Shown here one piece after another: positions 1 through 5,676 of a stretch of DNA of 5,676 nucleotides. The translations under genes were made by a program, and so were the position numbers. Positions within the stretch are counted from its first letter, which is position 1. Every line of letters starts with the position of its first letter. The stretch comes from an uncultured cyanobacterium (GTDB taxonomy: Bacteria > Cyanobacteriota > Cyanobacteriia > CACIAM-69d). Where the stretch lies: positions 1-5,676 of the forward strand of contig CALCTI010000512.1 in NCBI GenBank assembly GCA_937894105.1, given 5' to 3'. The notes under the pieces were generated by a model, which saw only the letters and a list, made by a program, of their open reading frames with translations, searched no databases and had not been told where the DNA came from.

Positions 1-74
1 CAGTGCTCATTGGTCCATCTTTACGAGGTTGGGGTTAACATTCTGGATTTGGTATCAGAACGCCTTAACTCAAG

Positions 75-602
75 CTACTCCAGGATCCGCACGTCAATGG
101 CTGACGTATTAAACCCATAGGTTTTCCCTTCCAGCTCCACCGGGGTACCAATTTTAATTTTGCTGTTGCCCAACACCGGCCCATCGTCACGGATGGTCGC
201 GTTTCCTTCCAGGACAATGTACATATCGGTGTTGTAAAGCTCCGGGCGCGGATCGGGAAGCGCCTTAACCGACCCGTCGGGCTGGGGCACTGACGTTGTG
301 CGCTCTAATAATTCCACCGACTTAACCTTAATGGTGCCGTAGGGCTGGTTGCGAATCACAATTTTGGTGGACTTATCCTTCATCAGCTCATCCACCACCA
401 CCTGAGGATCACGCACGGATAATCCTCGCACAATTAAATCAATTTCCACCGGCGTTTTATTCCCCCCCACCTGGGCAACGGATCCGCCACTGCCCGGCAA
501 AAATAAAATCCCGAAAATAACCGCCAAAATAGTTAAAACGGCTCCCAGATCCAGAATGCTGACTTTGCCAAATAGGCGACCACGGGCATCCAACAGTTGC
601 AT
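75..602 (-). CDS. DUF4330 domain-containing single-pass membrane protein
   Basis: This 175-residue protein of unknown function matches the DUF4330 family, common in cyanobacteria, by its N-terminal pattern. A short polar stretch (LLDARGRLFGKVSILDLGA, residues 3-21) leads into one hydrophobic helix at about residues 16-36, ending in LPGSGG. The rest (about 45-175) is soluble and rich in beta-type segments, with alternating Val/Ile and charged residues. By the positive-inside rule (R7, R9 and K13 before the helix) the soluble domain probably lies outside the cytoplasm, in the periplasm or thylakoid lumen; this is inference. The ATG at 602-600 opens directly on the conserved N-terminus, so the start is well supported, although no Shine-Dalgarno is visible upstream. 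The stop is TAG at 77-75. The gene lies on the same strand as the SGNH hydrolase gene, 281 nt downstream of it, so a shared transcript is possible but not indicated. Family assignment is from recognition, not a search. Confidence 0.85.
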   Translation of the reverse strand: MQLLDARGRLFGKVSILDLGAVLTILAVIFGILFLPGSGGSVAQVGGNKTPVEIDLIVRGLSVRDPQVVVDELMKDKSTKIVIRNQPYGTIKVKSVELLERTTSVPQPDGSVKALPDPRPELYNTDMYIVLEGNATIRDDGPVLGNSKIKIGTPVELEGKTYGFNTSAIDVRILE

Positions 603-654
603 AAAACCAGGTCAAAATTGTTTCAGTGTCGCGCCTATTATCTCAGATACTTCT

Positions 655-662
655 GCGATCGC
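655..662. repeat. HIP1 octamer GCGATCGC (first of four)
   Basis: This is the highly iterated palindrome of cyanobacterial genomes. Further exact copies lie at 1364-1371, 2375-2382 and 2713-2720. Four copies in 5.7 kb is far above the roughly 0.1 expected by chance, and is the best base-level evidence for a cyanobacterial host. None occurs after 2720, so the repeat-domain part of the large gene has none. Confidence 0.9.
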
Positions 663-687
663 CCTAAACAACCGCCCCAAAGGCGTT

Positions 688-707
688 TAAATACTGCTAA
701 ATACTGC
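688..707. repeat. Tandem decamer TAAATACTGC x2
   Basis: Two perfect, directly adjacent copies of TAAATACTGC lie 86-105 nt upstream of the DUF4330 start codon, reading GCAGTATTTA on the gene strand. A near copy, TTAATACTGC, sits at 759-768. The first nine bases recur as TAAATACTGA at 1621-1630, about 100 nt upstream of the SGNH hydrolase start and in the same orientation relative to that gene. It could be an operator for a transcription factor or a fortuitous tandem duplication; only the repeat itself is certain. Confidence 0.45.
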
Positions 708-819
708 GAAAACCTTACAAAACCACAAAAAGCGAACTTAGAAACTGCCTGCAATCGATTAATACTGCAACCAATCAAGCTAAGAATCTTAAGCCATCAG
801 TTTCAAAGCCCCAAGCTTA

Positions 820-831
820 TTGTTTAAACAA
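820..831. repeat. 12-bp perfect palindrome TTGTTTAAACAA
   Basis: This perfect palindrome lies 53-64 nt past the SGNH hydrolase stop codon. It is AT-rich and has no GC stem or following T-tract, so it does not look like an intrinsic terminator. A protein-binding site is possible. No convincing terminator was found anywhere in the 603-883 spacer. Confidence 0.3.
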
Positions 832-883
832 AGCGCAACTCTTCCCTCCGGGTTAAATCTCTGGACTTAATTGATGACAGCCT

Positions 884-1522
884 CTAGCCAAACCCGCCCA
901 GAGTTTCGCGAATTCTTTGGAACCAAAGAGCCCCCAACTTTTCTTGACCGGCGCGATTGGGGTGAACACCGTCAGGTAAATCCGCTGTGTCAAAAACCGG
1001 GTAGGCATCGGCGAGAAAAACAGCCTGATTCTTACTCTTAAGATGCTGCAATAGGGCTCGTACCTCGCCGTTGTATGCCTTTGCCTGGGCATTAAGCCGT
1101 GCCCCAATGGGAACGTCTCCCACCGGAAAAAAATCTAAAATTGGCGGAATGGTCGCCACCCCCAACGTAGCTGACGGACAACACTGAAAAATCATGCTGA
1201 TGAGCTGTTCTAGGCGTGCAGGGGCTTGCGCCACCCCAAACTCTTGCACCATATCGTTAGTGCCAATCATCAACAAAACCAGTTCAGGATCACTTGTGGC
1301 TAGCCAGTCCTGAATTCTCTGCTGGAGTTGATCGATTCGCCAGCCAGAATGACCCTCGTGGCGGCGATCGCTCCAGTTCTCCGGTCCATTTTCTAAGGAC
1401 CCCAAAAACTCAACCTCAACCCCTGCCTCCCTCAGTCGTACCCCCAAATGCCATCGATATCCTCCTGGTACCCCATAACCATCAGTAATGGAGTCTCCAA
1501 GGGGTAGAATTCTTAGCTTCAC
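884..1522 (-). CDS. SGNH/GDSL-type hydrolase (esterase/lipase family)
   Basis: With the GTG start at 1522-1520 this is a 212-residue hydrolase carrying all SGNH blocks. Block I is LPLGDSITDG with nucleophile Ser11. Block II has Gly41 in FLGS. Block III is GTND at 87-90, with Asn89. Block V is DGVHPN with Asp184 and His187, completing the Ser-Asp-His set. The EGHSGWRI segment (56-63) is typical of the short esterase branch. The family hydrolyses ester bonds in lipids, acylated sugars or polysaccharides; the substrate cannot be read from the sequence. No signal peptide or membrane segment is seen, so it is probably cytoplasmic. A longer frame opens at a TTG at 1546-1544, adding MLFLCEIT. I prefer the GTG because homologues normally begin within a few residues of the ILPLGDS strand, and the TTG has no ribosome binding site; the GTG has only a weak GAG at about -9. 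The TAG stop is at 886-884. Confidence 0.88.
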   Translation of the reverse strand: MKLRILPLGDSITDGYGVPGGYRWHLGVRLREAGVEVEFLGSLENGPENWSDRRHEGHSGWRIDQLQQRIQDWLATSDPELVLLMIGTNDMVQEFGVAQAPARLEQLISMIFQCCPSATLGVATIPPILDFFPVGDVPIGARLNAQAKAYNGEVRALLQHLKSKNQAVFLADAYPVFDTADLPDGVHPNRAGQEKLGALWFQRIRETLGGFG

Positions 1523-1631
1523 GGTAATCTCGCACAGGAATAACAAGGATTACATTAACAAAGAGATAAAGCGTATTTTGGGTGACAGATTCTACCGGAG
1601 TATCGTTAAGATACCTAACCTAAATACTGAC

Positions 1632-1652
1632 CAGTGGAGACCAAATCCACTG
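1632..1652. repeat. Hairpin: 7-bp stem CAGTGGA/TCCACTG, 7-nt loop
   Basis: CAGTGGA at 1632-1638 pairs perfectly with TCCACTG at 1646-1652 around GACCAAA. There is no T-tract on either strand, so it is unlikely to be a terminator. It lies about 110-130 nt upstream of the SGNH hydrolase start. A smaller hairpin, GTATC/GATAC (1600-1604 and 1610-1614), lies on the side nearer that gene. Confidence 0.4.
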
Positions 1653-1686
1653 AAGAAAACTGACTTCGTAGGGGATAGGTTAAAAT

Positions 1687-1698
1687 CTGCACGTGCAG
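1687..1698. promoter_or_regulatory. 12-bp perfect palindrome CTGCACGTGCAG (possible operator)
   Basis: This is a perfect dyad centred on CACGTG in the divergent intergenic region. It is enclosed by a wider inverted repeat, GAAAACT (1655-1661) and AGTTTTC (1704-1710). Dyads of this size are typical binding sites for dimeric regulators, but no matching regulator gene is in the window and the role is inference. Confidence 0.35.
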
Positions 1699-1714
1699 CT
1701 ACTAGTTTTCGCGT

Positions 1715-1731
1715 TTGAAAATAGTTTTCAA
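1715..1731. promoter_or_regulatory. 17-bp palindrome TTGAAAA-TAG-TTTTCAA (possible operator)
   Basis: Seven-base arms are perfectly complementary around a 3-nt spacer, 17 nt beyond the CTGCACGTGCAG dyad. The arm sequence AGTTTTC also occurs at 1704-1710, so it is present twice within 26 nt. The arrangement suggests a regulator-binding site between the divergent genes; this is not proven. Confidence 0.35.
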
Positions 1732-1948
1732 CCATCGGGCGGTCTTAGTAAAGAAGTGATCAGACTTTTAAAGAAAGATAGTATTGCTGTGTGCCTAGGC
1801 TATCTTGACACTAACTTTTAAGAGGGTTGGCAGGGTGTCCTGGCGTTTCTTGATCAACGCTTCCGGGATGCTTCACCCCGTCTTTCCCGTCGAGAACCGA
1901 CTTTGAAACCCTGAGTAAAACATCTGCGAAACTTATAAATTGTCACCT

Positions 1949-1975
1949 TTGGAACGAGCGTTTAGTGAATATAAT
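1949..1975 (+). promoter_or_regulatory. Weak candidate promoter with perfect -10 TATAAT
   Basis: A consensus TATAAT lies at 1970-1975. The best -35 is TTGGAA at 1949-1954 (4 of 6 matches, 15-nt spacing), which is poor. If used, transcription would start near 1982 and give a leader of about 305 nt for the giant gene, containing the 2062-2152 hairpin. Confidence 0.25.
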
Positions 1976-1993
1976 CCTCCACCCACAGGAGGA
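1975..1993 (+). repeat. Hairpin pairing TCCTCC with GGAGGA
   Basis: TCCTCC (1975-1980) and GGAGGA (1988-1993) form a 6-bp stem with the 7-nt loop ACCCACA. The right arm is a consensus Shine-Dalgarno and the left arm equals the anti-Shine-Dalgarno core, so an RNA copy would hide the ribosome site in the stem. No start codon follows at normal spacing; the next ATG is at 2020 and opens no credible frame. It may therefore be incidental. Confidence 0.35.
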
Positions 1994-2061
1994 ACTTTAG
2001 CAAAAGCGTTTCGTCGTCAATGGTGCTTCTTTGAATTTTCGAACTCGTTTCCGGAATCGTG

Positions 2062-2152
2062 GGTAGTGCCCAGAAGGTAAGGGCGGCTCGCCTCAAACCC
2101 CATGAGCTATATGGGATAGCGGGGAGAGCATCCTTACCGTCGAGGCACTACC
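2062..2152. repeat. 91-nt hairpin element, MITE-like or structured RNA
   Basis: The two 21-nt ends (2062-2082 and 2132-2152) are complementary at 18 of 21 positions. The outermost block is a perfect 9-bp stem, GGTAGTGCC/GGCACTACC. Then come two mismatches, 2 bp, one mismatch, and 7 bp (GGTAAGG/CCTTACC). Inside, the rod can continue with GCTC/GAGC (2086-2089 and 2126-2129), CCCC/GGGG (2098-2101 and 2121-2124) and an apical GCTAT/ATAGC stem (2106-2110 and 2116-2120) with a 5-nt loop, about 31 bp in all. Immediately outside the arms lie GAATCGTG (2054-2061) and GAAGCGTG (2153-2160), a direct repeat matching at 7 of 8 bases, as expected for an aged target-site duplication. It lies 135 nt upstream of the giant gene, so it would also sit in that gene's leader. 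It encodes no transposase, and I recognise no known riboswitch consensus. Confidence 0.6.
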
Positions 2153-2287
2153 GAAGCGTGAATACTTCTATCGGTTCCATTTGTATTGGACGTGGCAGTA
2201 TTGCTGCGCCTGCGACTATCTCTGCTCCATCGTTGAATGACCTCAATCGGTCCAACAACACCTTTAAAGCTAAAAGTTTTCTAAATA

Positions 2288-5200
2288 ATGGCTGACCTAT
2301 TTACGACCTCGGACACTAGCACCGCGCGCAGTTCAACGACTTCACACTCAACGGCTTGGCCGGTAGCGCCTAAGGCGATCGCCCTAATTGACGCAAGGAT
2401 TCCCTACGCGGATTCTTTGGTAGACAATATCAAACTCGACGTCCATCCCGTTGTTCTGAAGGGATCCGATGACTTCCGGACGATCGCCAAAAAACTGAGC
2501 CGCTATAGCAACTTAGAAGCGCTGCACTTAATTGCCTACGGTCGTCCTGGTCAGCTACACCTGGGCTCTCACTGGATCACGGCGCAAACCCTCCACCACA
2601 ACGCCAGCCAGATCAAGCAATGGGCTAAAAGTTTATCCCAAGGGGCAGATCTGCTCATTTATGGCTGCCATTCGGGAGCCACTGCCCAAGGACAAAAATT
2701 CCTAGAAACGTGGCGATCGCTCTTCACTAGCAAGGGCATTAATGTAGCCGCCGCATCCCATGCCGTCGGTTCACCGAAAGTGGGAGCCTCCTGGTCGTTG
2801 GATCGGGTTTTGGGATCGGTGCGATCAACCTTAGCTTGGGATGAAGGGACAATAGACGCATACCCCGCCCACTTCGGCTTCCCCAACCAGTTCTACGGCA
2901 TCACCGGGCTAAACACTGGCAACCAAAATGACTTGGTCACCGTAGATTTGGGAACCGGAACTGTCGTGCGTGTGCCTGGTGCTGGTGATCTTCCAATTCC
3001 TGGTATTGCCACAGAACTAAGGTCAAGCGCAATTGGTAGACGTCCAGAGACTAACTCTGTGTACTACATCAATAACCGCAATCCAGGTAGAGCTCCACTA
3101 ACTTCTGCGCAAATTGGCTTTTTTGATAATGGAGTCACTCCCCAGTTAGGCAGCGGTGAAGCACTAGTTGGCACGCCTCCTAGATTTGAATACACTTCTA
3201 ACTCGAAAAATATCACTGATGGGGCGGAACCTCCTGGCGGTGGACGAATAACCTCTGGGCGTGGAGCCTTTGACCAATTTGGCAATTTAGTCTTTGGTCG
3301 TGGTAACGAGCTGCAATTTATTAATGTTTCTGCAAGCGGGGAGCAACTTGGGCTTGCTGCCCTGGGCTACATCGGCCTCAACAATGTCGTGAGTAGCAAT
3401 AACCGTTTTCCTGGCGTAACCGACGTCAACTTTAATAATGGCAATACAGTAACGCCGAGTATCGATTACGACCCAAGCACTCCCGGCAACAATGCCATTG
3501 CGTTTCACCAGGGAGCTGGTTCCGGAGACCTCGCTTTTGACCCTGCTGATGGCAGTTTGTATCTAGCACTTCGCACTGACCCCGGCACCGCAACCACTCC
3601 CATTACAGTCACTGATGCTGGGATTACCTCAATTGAAGAGGTTGGCAGGAATACCCCAACGACCGAAGGAGACTTCAGACCTGATGCACTGAACCAACGT
3701 GGTGACGGTCGCGAGATAAGCGAACTGTATCGTATTGGTCGCCCGAATTCAGATGGCACAATCGACTTTAGTCCTATAGTTTCAGGACCCAACGCACTTG
3801 TTCAAGACGGAACCGTAGAAGTCATCAACTTGCAGGCTCAGTTGATTGGTACCGTTTCTGCTGAAATTGCTGGTCTTGCTTTCGGATATGACGGTGAGTT
3901 GTATGCATCTGACGCTACAAACAATGAACTCTTGCAGCTTGATCGAACAACCGGGCAAGTCGTTCGTCGGGTGTCTACGAGATTAAGCGCCGACGATCTC
4001 ATTGCCCCCAATCAAGCTGTCAATATTGGTGATTTGGCTACGTTGCCCCTTCCCTCGCCAATTATTGACATTGATCTCACAAAGTCCGACGGCGTGACCC
4101 AGGTTACTCCTGGCAGCACCGTTTCCTACACTGTTACAGTAGCTCACAACGGCGGTGACCACGAAATTAAGCCTCCGTTTCCTTTGCTGATTAACGATGC
4201 GCCACCAGCGAATTCAAATATAACTATTAGGAGCTGGTCTGCGGCGACAACGGGTAATGCCGCCGTTAATCAAACCACCGGAACAGGCAACCTAGAAAAT
4301 ATTGAGGTTCAGCGGCTCGCGGCCGGGGAAACCGTAACCTTCACCATCATTGCGGACGTAAGCAACAGTCCCACCGGAACGGTAGCCATCAATGAAGTTG
4401 TTGCCACTTTGCCCCTGGGTGTATTGGATCCTGACTTAAGCCCTCTTGAGCGAGAGGTAAGAGCCATTGATGCCGATGAGATCATCGTCCCTCCGGCTAA
4501 TCGTCCTCCTGAAACCAGCAGTGCTTCAGGCATATTTGTTCCCAATGCCACTACCACGGTTCCATTGGCGTCCCTGGTGACTGATCCTGACAACGATCCG
4601 ATCGCCACCTACACCATTACCGAACTGCCGTCCCAGGGAACCCTATTTATCACCATTAACGGGGTACAAACTCCTGTAACGGCAAATACGCCCATTCCAG
4701 CGAGCGCGATTAATACGCTGGTTTACCAAAGCCCCAGCACAGCTCCTGCCTCGTTCAAATTTACAGCGATCGACAGCCAAGGTAACGTCAGCCCCACTGC
4801 AGGTACCTACAACTTATCCAGCAGCATTACCCCTGGCAATAATCCGCCACAAACCCAAAATGCGTCCTTCTCCGTTATTCCCGGAACCAGCATCGACCTG
4901 ACCCAGCCTGGCTCTGTGAACCAGCCGGCAAATATCAAAGTTCCCCTGAACGGAGGCGGACTACTCCCCACTGGACGGGACGTGGATGGCAGCATTTCAG
5001 GAGGAACCGATGCTTACACCATTAATACCTTGCCGGTCGGTGGTCAGCTATTTATCGGTGACCCGAACCTGGGTACATCGACGCCCATTACAACAGCAGG
5101 CTTTAATTTAAGTGCGGCAGATTTTGGCGACCTATTTTTTAGAGCCGATCCAAGTTTTACGGGACCCAGCACATTTGAATTTTCTATTTCTGACGGAACA

Positions 5201-5676
5201 AATTCTAGTCAGACCCCTGGCATTGTTACCCTCACCAACGTTGCCACCGTTTCCCCTCAAATTAATCTAAACGTAGACAAGACTGACAACGTGGCTCAGG
5301 TAACTCCTGGGGCTTTGGTGCAGTACAACGTCACGACTTACAACCTAGTATGGCCGAACGTTACAGCAGCGGTTCCCTTGTTGGTAACAGATGTGCCTGA
5401 CGGTAACTTGACCATTCTGGGTTGGGAAGCATTTGATCAAAACGGAAATAGAATCACAAGCACGAATGTTTTAAGTCCCGTTAACGACATTCCTGGACCA
5501 GGAAATTTTGTCTTCACGTTAAACGGCGTCCAGGTTCGCCAGCTTAATATTGGCGAGTCTATTACCTTCAGAATTTCCGCGAGGGTTGATAACGATGTCT
5601 CTGTGGGGGGGAGCGTCACGAATACAGCAGAAGTGACCATACCGCCAGCACTCTCACCCACTGGCACCCCGCAGGT
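2288..5676 (+). CDS. Giant DUF4347 multidomain surface protein, 3' end beyond window
   Basis: At least 1129 residues are open to the right edge with no stop. The ATG at 2288 is the earliest start, because an in-frame TAA lies at 2282-2284; no Shine-Dalgarno is visible. Domains in order: Ser/Thr-rich N-terminus (1-28); DUF4347 (about 30-173); beta-propeller-like region (about 202-590) with strands such as LAFDPADGSLYLAL (415-428) and LAFGYDGELYASD (from 530); DUF11-like domain (593-710); two cadherin-like repeats (738-842 and 851-988), with acidic DPDNDP at 766-771 and DVDG at 898-901 that may bind calcium; second DUF11-like domain (992 to the edge). There is no N-terminal signal peptide or membrane helix. 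Relatives often carry C-terminal RTX-type repeats for type I secretion, but that part is not visible. In DUF4347 the usual SHG reads AYG (Tyr84), while the GC motif is kept (Cys127). The likely role is in the cell envelope or adhesion, inferred from architecture only. Confidence 0.85.
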   Translation, partial: MADLFTTSDTSTARSSTTSHSTAWPVAPKAIALIDARIPYADSLVDNIKLDVHPVVLKGSDDFRTIAKKLSRYSNLEALHLIAYGRPGQLHLGSHWITAQTLHHNASQIKQWAKSLSQGADLLIYGCHSGATAQGQKFLETWRSLFTSKGINVAAASHAVGSPKVGASWSLDRVLGSVRSTLAWDEGTIDAYPAHFGFPNQFYGITGLNTGNQNDLVTVDLGTGTVVRVPGAGDLPIPGIATELRSSAIGRRPETNSVYYINNRNPGRAPLTSAQIGFFDNGVTPQLGSGEALVGTPPRFEYTSNSKNITDGAEPPGGGRITSGRGAFDQFGNLVFGRGNELQFINVSASGEQLGLAALGYIGLNNVVSSNNRFPGVTDVNFNNGNTVTPSIDYDPSTPGNNAIAFHQGAGSGDLAFDPADGSLYLALRTDPGTATTPITVTDAGITSIEEVGRNTPTTEGDFRPDALNQRGDGREISELYRIGRPNSDGTIDFSPIVSGPNALVQDGTVEVINLQAQLIGTVSAEIAGLAFGYDGELYASDATNNELLQLDRTTGQVVRRVSTRLSADDLIAPNQAVNIGDLATLPLPSPIIDIDLTKSDGVTQVTPGSTVSYTVTVAHNGGDHEIKPPFPLLINDAPPANSNITIRSWSAATTGNAAVNQTTGTGNLENIEVQRLAAGETVTFTIIADVSNSPTGTVAINEVVATLPLGVLDPDLSPLEREVRAIDADEIIVPPANRPPETSSASGIFVPNATTTVPLASLVTDPDNDPIATYTITELPSQGTLFITINGVQTPVTANTPIPASAINTLVYQSPSTAPASFKFTAIDSQGNVSPTAGTYNLSSSITPGNNPPQTQNASFSVIPGTSIDLTQPGSVNQPANIKVPLNGGGLLPTGRDVDGSISGGTDAYTINTLPVGGQLFIGDPNLGTSTPITTAGFNLSAADFGDLFFRADPSFTGPSTFEFSISDGTNSSQTPGIVTLTNVATVSPQINLNVDKTDNVAQVTPGALVQYNVTTYNLVWPNVTAAVPLLVTDVPDGNLTILGWEAFDQNGNRITSTNVLSPVNDIPGPGNFVFTLNGVQVRQLNIGESITFRISARVDNDVSVGGSVTNTAEVTIPPALSPTGTPQ

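Larger units (their letters stand above)
1523..2287. other. 765-nt intergenic region between divergent genes
   Basis: The gap separates the minus-strand SGNH hydrolase from the plus-strand giant gene, so it should carry both promoters. I see no credible gene in it. The short open frames at 1488-1718 (+) and 2059-2295 (+), and an open stretch at 1962-2147 (-), have no ribosome binding site or recognisable family. What it does hold is an unusual density of inverted repeats: hairpins at 1600-1614, 1632-1652, 1843-1860 and 1975-1993, perfect palindromes at 1687-1698 and 1715-1731, and the large hairpin at 2062-2152. The last 135 nt before the giant gene are fairly AT-rich and lack a Shine-Dalgarno sequence. 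Confidence 0.7.

Noticed and set aside
1..74. Possible 3' end of a plus-strand gene at the left edge (one frame stops at 36-38, another stays open to 120)
   Set aside because: Only a dozen to forty codons are visible, two frames compete, and neither gives a recognisable protein end. The stretch is too short to call a gene.
597..827. 76-codon plus-strand frame between the two minus-strand genes
   Set aside because: It has low-complexity basic composition, no ribosome binding site, and overlaps the DUF4330 start on the opposite strand. It looks like chance in a non-coding spacer.
853..1107. 84-codon minus-strand frame
   Set aside because: It is a frame shadow of the SGNH hydrolase, whose catalytic motifs define the real frame there.
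1488..1718. 76-codon plus-strand frame with reasonable-looking composition
   Set aside because: Its start lies antisense within the N-terminal coding region of the SGNH hydrolase, no ribosome binding site is visible, and it spans several of the palindromes. A relic is possible but cannot be supported.
1805..1810. Perfect -35 hexamer TTGACA on the plus strand
   Set aside because: No -10-like hexamer occurs 16-18 nt downstream (TGGCAG at the 17-nt position), so it is not a convincing promoter.
1843..1860. GCGTT/AACGC hairpin containing TTGATCAA, considered as a terminator
   Set aside because: The stem is only 5 bp and no T-tract follows on either strand.
1962..2147. Open minus-strand stretch ending at a TAA (complement of 1962-1964)
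   Set aside because: The only usable start is a TTG giving 44 codons, with no ribosome binding site, and half of it overlaps the hairpin element.
2062..2152. Reading the hairpin as a known riboswitch, SRP RNA, group II intron domain V or integron attC site
   Set aside because: None of the conserved core sequences I know for these (c-di-GMP-I, TPP and yybP-type riboswitches, the domain V helix, attC R/L boxes) is present.
2059..2295. 78-codon plus-strand frame overlapping the giant gene start
   Set aside because: It begins with GTG without a ribosome binding site and its first third is simply the 91-nt hairpin translated. No family is recognisable, and the TGA falls inside the next gene.
3064..5667. 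Several minus-strand open frames of 62-99 codons
   Set aside because: All are antisense shadows of the continuous plus-strand reading frame; none has family features.

Overview
The window looks cyanobacterial. It has four copies of the HIP1 octamer GCGATCGC (655, 1364, 2375, 2713), where about 0.1 would be expected by chance. It also carries two protein families typical of cyanobacteria: a DUF4330 membrane protein and a giant surface-type protein that opens with a DUF4347 domain. No ribosomal, tRNA, CRISPR or intact transposase gene is visible.

Layout from left to right. Positions 75-602 (minus strand) encode a 175-residue, single-pass membrane protein of the DUF4330 family. A 281-nt spacer follows, holding a tandem decamer and small palindromes. 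Positions 884-1522 (minus strand) encode a cytoplasmic-looking SGNH/GDSL hydrolase with all catalytic blocks present. Positions 1523-2287 are a 765-nt gene-free region between divergent genes. It is rich in inverted repeats, the strongest being a 91-nt hairpin at 2062-2152 that is flanked flush on both sides by a near-identical 8-bp direct repeat. From 2288 a single plus-strand reading frame runs off the right edge (at least 1129 codons). I translated it through to the end and found no stop.

The large protein is the main content, about 60% of the window. Its order is: short Ser/Thr-rich N-terminus, DUF4347, a beta-propeller-like region, a DUF11-like domain, two cadherin-like (tandem-95 type) repeats, then a second DUF11-like domain 399 residues after the first. 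This is the layout of very large, probably secreted or cell-surface cyanobacterial proteins. The C-terminus, where an export signal or anchor would be, lies outside the window.

The three genes show no clear functional link. The most interesting points are the 91-nt hairpin in the leader of the giant gene (MITE-like or a structured RNA) and the DUF4347 domain, which has a Tyr at the usual His position while its Cys is the only cysteine in the visible 1129 residues.
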